Origin: Weeksellaceae bacterium
GTDB lineage: Bacteria > Bacteroidota > Bacteroidia > Flavobacteriales > Weeksellaceae
Assembly: GCA_028698395.1 (NCBI GenBank)
Contig: JAQVDG010000167.1
Span: 1 to 5,451 of the forward strand
DNA length: 5,451 bases
Direction of reading: 5' to 3'
A program made the position numbers and the translations under genes. This document shows, one piece after another, positions 1 through 5,451 of the stretch. The notes under the pieces are model-generated. The model saw only the letters and a program-made list of their open reading frames with translations. It made no database searches and was not told the origin of the DNA. Position 1 is the stretch's first letter; each line of letters starts with the position of its first letter.

Positions 1-788
1 GAAATAAAACTTGAAGCATTTTCTACAAATCCTGTAAGAGTAATATGATTCTGAAGGTTATACTTTTCGATAAGCCTATTTATTTCGGGAGTTATTTTGT
101 CATTGTGATAACCTATCTGAATCAGGTGAATGTCTTTGTTATTCAGGGTGTTAGCTAATTCATTCAGTGCTAAAATTAAAATAGGTAAATCTTTTGCCCT
201 GACGTGGTTTGCTATATTTCCAATAACTTTTTTGTTTTTGTCTATCCCTAAAAAATCTTTTATATCATATTTAGGTTCTGTAATTCTTTGAACAGAAATT
301 CCGTCATAAATGACAGTTAATTTTTTTTTGTTTTTAAGAGTTAAAATTTGAGAAAATTCTGTTTTAACTTTTTCTGAAACACAAATTATAGCCGAAACAT
401 TTTTGTAATTATATTTGAATTTACTCAAAATACTACTACTTCCTCCCATTCCCTTTTTTGAGAAAACAGCAGGGATTTTTAGACCAAACAACAAATCTGA
501 CAATGTGAAAACAGTAAGTGAATCGCTTGTGTGTAGATGAAGTAAATCAGGTTTTATCTCTTTAATAATTTGTTTTAAGTATTTGTAGTTTGCAAACTTA
601 TTGAGTTTATTTTTTCTGCAACCAACAAATCGTATATTACTATTTGAACATTCCTTTTGAAGAATGTTTTCTCCTACTCCAAAAACAATATTTTCTGCTC
701 CGAATTTTTCCAATTCAGGAATTATATCAATCAGTTGTTGTTCATTTCCTCCCCAACTTCTTGCTCCTGAAATATGTAATATTCTCAT
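1..788 (-). CDS. GT4-family glycosyltransferase, N-terminal 262 residues (3' end beyond left edge)
   Basis: Probable cytoplasmic or membrane-associated sugar transferase with a GT-B fold, of the kind that builds lipopolysaccharide, capsule or other surface glycans; donor and acceptor cannot be told. The reading frame runs open from an ATG at 788 down to base 1. The start is chosen because MRILHISGARSWGGNEQQL is a typical GT-B N-terminus: a first beta strand followed by a Gly-rich acceptor-side loop. Further family-like motifs are PDLLHLHTS (about 80-88), IICVSEKVK (134-142), VIYDGI (159-164, the usual V-x-N/D-G-I strand), IGNIANHVRAKD (189-200, opening the nucleotide-sugar domain) and LTGFVENAS (251-259). 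GT4 enzymes usually have 350-400 residues, so roughly 100 are missing, including the E-x7-E donor-binding motif. No Shine-Dalgarno site is visible. An out-of-frame ATG lies 7 bases upstream. G+C is lower than in the mrp genes. It is transcribed divergently from mrpA. The superfamily call is firm; the pathway is inference. Confidence 0.87.
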   Translation of the reverse strand, partial: MRILHISGARSWGGNEQQLIDIIPELEKFGAENIVFGVGENILQKECSNSNIRFVGCRKNKLNKFANYKYLKQIIKEIKPDLLHLHTSDSLTVFTLSDLLFGLKIPAVFSKKGMGGSSSILSKFKYNYKNVSAIICVSEKVKTEFSQILTLKNKKKLTVIYDGISVQRITEPKYDIKDFLGIDKNKKVIGNIANHVRAKDLPILILALNELANTLNNKDIHLIQIGYHNDKITPEINRLIEKYNLQNHITLTGFVENASSFI

Positions 789-796
789 AAGGCATT

Positions 797-823
797 TAAT
801 TTTAGCAAATTTAATTAAAATTA
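797..823. repeat. 8-bp inverted repeat flanking the candidate glycosyltransferase promoter
   Basis: TAATTTTA at 797-804 and its exact reverse complement TAAAATTA at 816-823 are separated by 11 bases. The loop contains the candidate minus-strand -7 box at 806-813 and most of a 10-bp palindrome, TTTAATTAAA (810-819). The arms are entirely A/T, so a weak RNA hairpin is possible but a stable one is not. It could be an operator or a chance product of composition. Confidence 0.4.
806..813 (-). promoter_or_regulatory. Candidate Bacteroidota -7 box for the glycosyltransferase gene
   Basis: Read on the minus strand this is TAAATTTG, a full match to the Bacteroidota sigma-A -7 consensus TAnnTTTG. It would place transcription start about 10-15 bases before the ATG at 788. 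No convincing -33 TTG element is seen at the usual spacing. In sequence this AT-rich a match can arise by chance, so the call is tentative. Confidence 0.35.
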
Positions 824-876
824 CCAGTATTTTATTAAGGAAAGTACTATCTATTAAAGTTCATTGATTATTACTT

Positions 877-888
877 TTTATGCATAAA
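877..888. repeat. 12-bp perfect palindrome in the divergent spacer
   Basis: TTTATGCATAAA is its own reverse complement. It lies between the two divergent genes, 89 bases from the glycosyltransferase start and 112 from the mrpA start. Size and position suit a dimeric regulator, but it is mostly A/T and occurs once, so function is unproven. The match itself is certain; the role is not. Confidence 0.4.
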
Positions 889-968
889 CATATTTTAGTG
901 AGGTAATTTAATGTTATCGAAATTAGAGTCAAAATTTTATTTTTTCCGATTTTTTTTTTCAAAATATG

Positions 969-976
969 TATCTTTA
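969..976 (+). promoter_or_regulatory. Candidate Bacteroidota -7 box for the mrp operon
   Basis: TATCTTTA matches the -7 consensus TAnnTTTG except for the last base. It lies 24 bases before the mrpA ATG, implying a short leader of about 20 bases, usual for flavobacterial housekeeping genes. No clear -33 TTG is seen. The expected -33 zone holds only T runs (941-945 and a ten-T tract at 950-959). No Shine-Dalgarno sequence precedes the mrpA ATG, which is also common in this phylum. Confidence 0.45.
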
Positions 977-1000
977 CGCTCATTTTTGATATAAAAGCCA

Positions 1001-3310
1001 ATGCTCACAGTTATTCTATTGACTTTTTTGATAGCTTTCTTCATCCTGTTTTCGGGTAGTTATGTGCATCCAAAATATTACAAATTCATCGGGTTTCTTC
1101 CGGTTTCGCTTTTTGCTTATTTTTGTGTTTATTTAATTACAATTCACTGGCAAAGTGAAGCTTATGTTTTCAATGAATGGATTCCGTCTTTGGGAATTGA
1201 TTTAAATTTCAAAGTAGATGGTTTATCTCTTTTGTTTGCTTTACTGATTACAGGAATTGGTTCTTTGGTCTTTTTTTACTCTTCGGAATATTTAAAAAAT
1301 CATCCGTATCTTAATCGTTTTTACGGTTATCTCACCTTGTTTATGGGTTCAATGTTAGGGCTTGTTTTATCTGATAACCTGATTTCCCTATTTATCTTTT
1401 GGGAATTGACCAGTATTACTTCTTTTTTCTTAATTGGTTTTAACACAGAAGAAGAAGCTTCCCGGAAAAGTGCGTTAACTGCATTTGGAATCACCGGTTT
1501 AGGTGGGTTTTTTATGCTATCGGGATTTGTGTTAATTTACAGCATTACAGGAACTTATTCCATTCATGAACTGTTGACTTCATCTGAAATTATACAAAAC
1601 AATACACTTTTTCCACTGATTTTATTTTTTATTTTTGGTGGAGCTTTTACCAAATCAGCTCAATTCCCATTTCATTTTTGGCTTCCCGATGCGATGCAGG
1701 CACCGACTCCTGTTTCGGCCTATTTACATTCGGCAACCATGGTCAAGGCGGGAATTTATCTTTTAGCTCGTTTTACTCCAGTTTTGAGCGATGGTTTTTG
1801 GTGGAATTATACGCTCATGATTGTCGGAGGATTTACTATGCTTTACGCTGCTTTTCACAGTATTTTACGAACCGATATGAAAGGAATTTTAGCTTATTCT
1901 ACTATTTCTGCTTTGGGAATTATTGTTTTTTTATTAGGAACAGGAAATGAATATGCTTTTTATGCTGCTGTTACTTTTATATTGGTTCATGCACTCTATA
2001 AAGCTGCACTTTTCTTGGTTACAGGGATTGTGGATCATGCTGTTCATACTCGGAATATCACAGAAATTTCAGGATTAAAGAAAATAATGCCTTTGGTTTT
2101 TATTGCTTCTTTTGTCGCTGCTTTGTCGAGTGCCGGTGTGCCGCTTACATTTGGGTTTATCAGCAAAGATTTGATTTATGAAGCGACTTTGCATTTTCCA
2201 AAATGGGCAATGTGGCTGACAGGAATCGCAGTAGTAGCTAATGTGCTCCTTGCTTGTGCAGGATTCATGGCAGGAATTAAACCTTTTATCGGAAAACTTC
2301 CTGAAAAATTTGAAAAAGCCCACAAACCCGGTATTCTTTTGTGGATTCCGGTTGTGATTTTAAGTACATTGACTTTGATTTTTGGAATTTTTCCTTTTTT
2401 GGCCGATAACGGAATTTTAAAATATGCTTTTAATGCAGTGAGCAGACAGTCCACCGGATTGCATCTGAAAGTATGGCATGGCTTTAACCTTGTTTTACTC
2501 TTGAGTGCGATTACGATTATAGTAGGAGTTTTATTGTTTTTAATCAGAAAAAACAAAAAGAATTTATCGCTTTTAAGTGAAAAATTTGATAAAATTGCAC
2601 CTAAAACTTTAGTAGAAAATTTTGGAGAAAGAACGCGCATTTTTGCTTTTCGCTATACACGGTTTTTCCATAATGGATATTTGAGAAATTATCTGCTTAC
2701 AATCATTGTTTTTCTTACTTTGCTTGTAGGTTATCGTTTGTTTACCACAACACCGATTGAAGTTAACACAAAAGATTTATCGGGTTTTAGAATGTATGAA
2801 TTGGTGATTTTTATAATGATTTTTGTTGCGATATTCTTCACTATCATAACCAAATCGCGATTAACTGCCATTGCAAGTTTAGGAATTATTGGATATTGTA
2901 TCTGTTTGATTTTTGTTTTTTATGGAGCTCCGGATTTGGCGATGACTCAGTTCACTATTGATACTTTGACGGTTGTTTTATTTGTATTGGTTTTGTTTAA
3001 ATTACCTCCTTTTCTGGGATATAAAAGTAGAAAAATTCAGATAAGAGATACTATTGTTTCGATTGCATTTGGTGGATTGATGATGGTGATTGCCTTACAG
3101 GCTTTGGTGAGTCCGGCAACTAAGGAAACCAGTAAATTTTATGCAGATAATGTTTATACTTTGGCAAACGGAAAAAACGTGGTCAATGTGATTTTGGTGG
3201 ATTTCAGAGGATTTGATACCATGGTGGAAGGAATGGTTCTTTCTATTGCAGCTTTGGGCGTATATAGTTTATTAAAATACAGAGCAGAGAATAATGAAGA
3301 AATTGAATAG
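1001..3310 (+). CDS. mrpA: Mrp Na+/H+ antiporter subunit A (NuoL-like, with NuoJ-like and MbhE-like C-terminal domain)
   Basis: Largest subunit of the Mrp cation/proton antiporter, a polytopic inner-membrane protein of 769 residues; family members have about 770-800. The order is an N-terminal proton-antiporter region (about 60-110), the NuoL/M/N-type channel core (about 120-420), further helices to about 515, a basic linker (about 520-585), then the C-terminal helices. Visible functional residues are E135 in LFIFWELTS, K218 in FTKSAQFPFHFWLPD, H225, H243 and K249 in YLHSATMVKAG, K294 in TDMKGILAYS, K334 in HALYKAALFL and K389 in FISKDL. E135, K218, H225 and K294 sit at a constant offset of five from E140, K223, H230 and K299 of the Bacillus protein, as I recall them. 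The C-terminal part has GAPDLAMTQ (D645) followed by D654, then VNVILVDFRGFDT near the end, showing that both the DUF4040 and MbhE-like modules are present. The frame overlaps mrpB by 17 bases. The name is secure; the preferred cation cannot be read from the sequence. Confidence 0.97.
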   Translation: MLTVILLTFLIAFFILFSGSYVHPKYYKFIGFLPVSLFAYFCVYLITIHWQSEAYVFNEWIPSLGIDLNFKVDGLSLLFALLITGIGSLVFFYSSEYLKNHPYLNRFYGYLTLFMGSMLGLVLSDNLISLFIFWELTSITSFFLIGFNTEEEASRKSALTAFGITGLGGFFMLSGFVLIYSITGTYSIHELLTSSEIIQNNTLFPLILFFIFGGAFTKSAQFPFHFWLPDAMQAPTPVSAYLHSATMVKAGIYLLARFTPVLSDGFWWNYTLMIVGGFTMLYAAFHSILRTDMKGILAYSTISALGIIVFLLGTGNEYAFYAAVTFILVHALYKAALFLVTGIVDHAVHTRNITEISGLKKIMPLVFIASFVAALSSAGVPLTFGFISKDLIYEATLHFPKWAMWLTGIAVVANVLLACAGFMAGIKPFIGKLPEKFEKAHKPGILLWIPVVILSTLTLIFGIFPFLADNGILKYAFNAVSRQSTGLHLKVWHGFNLVLLLSAITIIVGVLLFLIRKNKKNLSLLSEKFDKIAPKTLVENFGERTRIFAFRYTRFFHNGYLRNYLLTIIVFLTLLVGYRLFTTTPIEVNTKDLSGFRMYELVIFIMIFVAIFFTIITKSRLTAIASLGIIGYCICLIFVFYGAPDLAMTQFTIDTLTVVLFVLVLFKLPPFLGYKSRKIQIRDTIVSIAFGGLMMVIALQALVSPATKETSKFYADNVYTLANGKNVVNVILVDFRGFDTMVEGMVLSIAALGVYSLLKYRAENNEEIE

Positions 3311-3743
3311 ACCCAATCGGAGCATTCCGAAATCGGATATGATTATCTTAAAAACGGCAACGAATTATCTGATTCCATTGTTGTTGATGTTTTCGGTATT
3401 TGTGCTTTTGAGAGGGCATTATCTTTCAGGAGGAGGATTTGTGGGTGGATTAATCGCATCGATTGCATTTGTATTGCATTCGTTTGCTCATACAACCAAA
3501 GAAACATTGAAATTATTCAGATATTCTCCCAAAACTTTAATTCCGATAGGAATCTCAACCTCAATTTTGAGTGGATTGCTACCTGTTTTTTCAGGAAAAC
3601 CATTTCTTACCGGATTATGGGCAGACACCTCGGTTGCTGTGATTGGTTCCATCGGAACGGCATTGTTTTTTGATTTAGGAGTTTATTTGGTAGTGATAGG
3701 TGTTACGTTGACAATTATATTTACAATAAAGGAAAATGTATAA
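3294..3743 (+). CDS. mrpB: Mrp Na+/H+ antiporter subunit B (MnhB domain)
   Basis: Small membrane subunit needed for assembly and activity of the Mrp antiporter; 149 residues, against about 140 for known MrpB. About four membrane helices are expected. Family signatures are ILKTATNYLIPLLL (18-31), the RGH-x-x-x-GGGF-x-GGL loop (40-53), PFLTGLW (103-109) and the C-terminal FFDLGVYLVVIGVT (125-138). The usual Pro before GGGF is Ser45 (codon TCA, 3426-3428). The start at 3294 lies inside the mrpA 3' end, giving a 17-base overlap. An in-frame ATG at 3339 would trim 15 polar, basic residues, but Bacillus MrpB also has a short polar leader, so the longer start is preferred. Neither start has a strong ribosome-binding site. 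The stop is followed at once by the mrpC ATG. Confidence 0.95.
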   Translation: MKKLNRPNRSIPKSDMIILKTATNYLIPLLLMFSVFVLLRGHYLSGGGFVGGLIASIAFVLHSFAHTTKETLKLFRYSPKTLIPIGISTSILSGLLPVFSGKPFLTGLWADTSVAVIGSIGTALFFDLGVYLVVIGVTLTIIFTIKENV

Positions 3744-4097
3744 ATGGAGTTACTTTTAGTATTATTGGTTGGAGTATTTTATGCAGCAGGGATTTTCCTG
3801 ATGCTTCGTAGAAGTATGGTAAAATTACTTTTGGGCTTGTTATTACTTGGAAATGGAGCCAATATTTTAATTTTCCTTATGGGTGGATTAACCAAAGGAA
3901 AACCGCCGATTTTAGGTGAAAATGAAAAGCATTTTACCGATGCGTATGCCGATCCGGTTCCACAAGCATTGATTTTGACAGCGATTGTCATCAGTTTTGC
4001 ACTTACGGCATTCGCCATTATTTTGCTTAAAAAAGTATATGCAACAACGGGTTCTGATGATTTAGATTCCTTAAATATCCAGGATTTAGATATATGA
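3744..4097 (+). CDS. mrpC: Mrp Na+/H+ antiporter subunit C (NuoK-like)
   Basis: Three-helix membrane subunit homologous to NuoK of complex I; 117 residues, normal for the family. Helix 1 is about residues 2-20, helix 2 about 27-48 (LLLGLLLLGNGANIL), and helix 3 about 74-97. The conserved loop and helix start DPVPQALILTAIVISF (70-85) is the MrpC signature. Ala86 follows where Bacillus has Gly, a mild change seen in other members of the family. The tail carries the acidic segment SDDLDSL (104-110), also present in Bacillus MrpC. The ATG directly follows the mrpB TAA with no gap, and AAGGA at 3728-3732 could serve as a ribosome-binding site. The TGA stop overlaps the mrpD ATG as ATGA. Both junctions point to coupled translation. 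Confidence 0.95.
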   Translation: MELLLVLLVGVFYAAGIFLMLRRSMVKLLLGLLLLGNGANILIFLMGGLTKGKPPILGENEKHFTDAYADPVPQALILTAIVISFALTAFAIILLKKVYATTGSDDLDSLNIQDLDI

Positions 4098-5451
4098 TGA
4101 CGAATTTTATACTTGCCCCGATTCTTACACACATGATAACTGCTGTGCTATTGCTGTTTTTCTGGCAAAAAGTAGCAGCACAAAAAATCATTAGTTTTTT
4201 GGGAAACAGTATTGCGTTTTTACTTTGTCTGCGCTTGTTTTTTGTAACTCAGGAGGAAGGTTTCTTAGTTCTTCAGGCAGGAGGTTGGAAAGCTCCGTTT
4301 GGAATTACTTTTGTATCGGATTCTTTTAGTTCCATTATGGTTTTGTTAACGGCTGTCGTCAGTTTGGCTGTTGGGATTTATTCCGCAGCAGCATTGAATA
4401 CCAGTCGAATAAAACATGGGTATTATTTCATGTATCATTTTTTGATTATGGGACTTATGGGAGCTTTCTTAACAGGCGATATATTCAATTTGTATGTTTG
4501 GTTTGAGGTTGTAATTATTTCTTCCTTTGTTTTATTGACTTTAGGTGGGAAGAAAATGCAAATGGAAGGTGCAATTAAATATGTAACCATGAATATGTTA
4601 GCATCTATCATATTTTTGACCGCCATCGGGATTTTGTACGGAATTACAGGAACGTTGAATATGGCAGATTTGTCTTTGAAAATAGATGAAATCCAGAGTG
4701 AAGGATTGGTTTCGGTAACTGCTCCTTTATTTTTTGTTGGATTTGGAATTAAATCAGCTGTATTTCCATTGTATTTTTGGTTGCCCTCGTCTTACCATAC
4801 ACCGCCTTCGGCGATTGCTGCCATTTTTGGTGGATTACTGACTAAAATGGGTGTTTATGCCATGTTAAGAGTATTTACACTTATATTTCAACCGGATGAA
4901 TTTGTTCGGAATGTATTTGTTGTTATTGCTATAATGACTATGATAACAGGTGCTTTGGGAACTATCAATAAACGAAGTATCCGAAGAATAATTTCCTATT
5001 TAATTGTCTGTCATATTGGGTATTTAATAGCCGGAATCGGGATTTATACGGAATTGGCAATCGTAGGAGTTATTTTTTATTTGATGCATGATGTAATTGT
5101 AAAAAGTAATATCCTAATGATAACCGGAATTATTCAAAAAATACGGGAAACTATTGATATGACTCGCTTGGGAGGATTAGGAAAAGATTATCCGAAACTT
5201 TCATTTGTGATGGCAATTACTTTATTTTCATTGATTGGAATTCCACCTTTATCCGGATTTTGGCCTAAAATTCAGTTTTTTGGTGAATCCTTAAAAGCAG
5301 GAGAATATTTTTTATTGGCTGCTTCTATCATTGCAAGTTTTGTAACGCTTTTTGTTGTAGCAAGAATGTGGGTGGAAATCTTCTGGAAAGAGTCGCCTAA
5401 ACCATTAACCGATGAAATTGACCATTTTGCAACTTTGAGTATTTGGAAAAA
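4094..5451 (+). CDS. mrpD: Mrp Na+/H+ antiporter subunit D (NuoM/N-like), first 452 residues (3' end beyond right edge)
   Basis: Second proton-channel subunit of the Mrp antiporter, homologous to NuoM/NuoN. The frame is open to the window edge; family members have about 490 residues, so perhaps 40 are missing. Two adjacent in-frame ATGs (4094 and 4097) are possible starts. The first forms an ATGA overlap with the mrpC stop; counting from the second reproduces the Bacillus numbering E137 and K219. Counting from the first: GWKAPFGI (65-72), TGDIFNLYVWFE with E138, K220 in GIKSAVFPLYFWLPSSYH, K251 in GGLLTKMGVYAMLR, K337 in HDVIVKSN, and IPPLSGFWPK with K392. These are the glutamate and lysines of the proton path. 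Several normally conserved polar residues near 295-333 differ: SYLIVCHIGY instead of the usual SYHIISQ-type segment, and HD instead of HH. The frame is intact, so this looks like divergence and not decay. Confidence 0.96.
   Translation, partial: MMTNFILAPILTHMITAVLLLFFWQKVAAQKIISFLGNSIAFLLCLRLFFVTQEEGFLVLQAGGWKAPFGITFVSDSFSSIMVLLTAVVSLAVGIYSAAALNTSRIKHGYYFMYHFLIMGLMGAFLTGDIFNLYVWFEVVIISSFVLLTLGGKKMQMEGAIKYVTMNMLASIIFLTAIGILYGITGTLNMADLSLKIDEIQSEGLVSVTAPLFFVGFGIKSAVFPLYFWLPSSYHTPPSAIAAIFGGLLTKMGVYAMLRVFTLIFQPDEFVRNVFVVIAIMTMITGALGTINKRSIRRIISYLIVCHIGYLIAGIGIYTELAIVGVIFYLMHDVIVKSNILMITGIIQKIRETIDMTRLGGLGKDYPKLSFVMAITLFSLIGIPPLSGFWPKIQFFGESLKAGEYFLLAASIIASFVTLFVVARMWVEIFWKESPKPLTDEIDHFATLSIWK

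Noticed and set aside
664..867. Plus-strand 67-codon open frame
   Set aside because: Lies mostly antisense to the glycosyltransferase, whose family motifs are clear on the other strand; its product has no recognisable features.
941..960. Rho-independent terminator suggested by the T run
   Set aside because: No G/C-rich hairpin precedes the T tract, and no plus-strand gene upstream would need terminating there.
1678..1950. Plus-strand 90-codon frame inside mrpA
   Set aside because: Out-of-frame shadow of the MrpA channel core, which is continuous and carries all expected residues across this stretch.
2075..2640. Two minus-strand frames (82 and 154 codons) opposite mrpA
   Set aside because: Antisense shadows of a well-conserved membrane protein; basic, low-complexity products with no family resemblance.
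3779..4132. Minus-strand 117-codon frame opposite mrpC
   Set aside because: Antisense shadow of mrpC, whose NuoK-like signature is unambiguous.
4435..4626. Minus-strand 63-codon frame opposite mrpD
   Set aside because: Antisense shadow of mrpD around its conserved glutamate helix.
1001..5451. Respiratory complex I (nuo) or membrane-bound hydrogenase operon instead of Mrp
   Set aside because: The NuoL-like gene ends in DUF4040 and MbhE-like modules and is followed by an MnhB-domain gene, a NuoK-like gene and a NuoM-like gene. That order and the MrpB and MrpC signatures are specific to Mrp; no hydrophilic-arm or hydrogenase gene is present.
1..5451. New defence, mobile or CRISPR-type system
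   Set aside because: No repeat arrays, transposase, recombinase, nuclease or toxin-antitoxin signatures appear on either strand; all long frames belong to the glycosyltransferase or the Mrp subunits.

Overview
The window comes from an AT-rich bacterial genome, most likely a member of the Bacteroidota (Flavobacteriia-like). The evidence is the low G+C content, the near absence of strong Shine-Dalgarno sites at gene starts, and upstream elements resembling the Bacteroidota -7 box TAnnTTTG. Genus cannot be assigned from the sequence alone.

Layout: positions 1-788 hold the N-terminal two thirds of a minus-strand GT4-type (GT-B fold) glycosyltransferase, cut by the left edge. A 212-base AT-rich divergent spacer follows (789-1000), with candidate promoters for both directions and two inverted repeats. 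From 1001 to the right edge runs a tightly packed plus-strand operon, mrpA-mrpB-mrpC-mrpD. It encodes the first four subunits of a multisubunit Na+(cation)/H+ antiporter (Mrp, also called Mnh, Pha or Sha). mrpD is cut by the right edge; mrpE, mrpF and mrpG would be expected just outside.

How the genes work together: Mrp is a hetero-oligomeric inner-membrane antiporter related to the membrane arm of respiratory complex I. MrpA and MrpD are NuoL/M/N-like proton-channel subunits. MrpC is NuoK-like, the MrpA C-terminal domain is NuoJ-like and MbhE-like, and MrpB is a small membrane subunit. The complex uses the proton motive force to expel Na+ and supports pH and salt homeostasis. The reading frames overlap by 17 bases (A/B), abut exactly (B/C) and overlap by 4 bases (C/D). 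This fits one transcript with translational coupling and near-equal subunit output. A and B are separate genes, as in group 1 Mrp operons.

The divergent glycosyltransferase probably belongs to a neighbouring envelope-polysaccharide locus and has no evident functional link to Mrp. I found no RNA gene, CRISPR array, insertion sequence or new multi-gene system. The points worth a second look are local: unusual residues in MrpB and MrpD, homopolymer tracts, and the structure of the divergent spacer.
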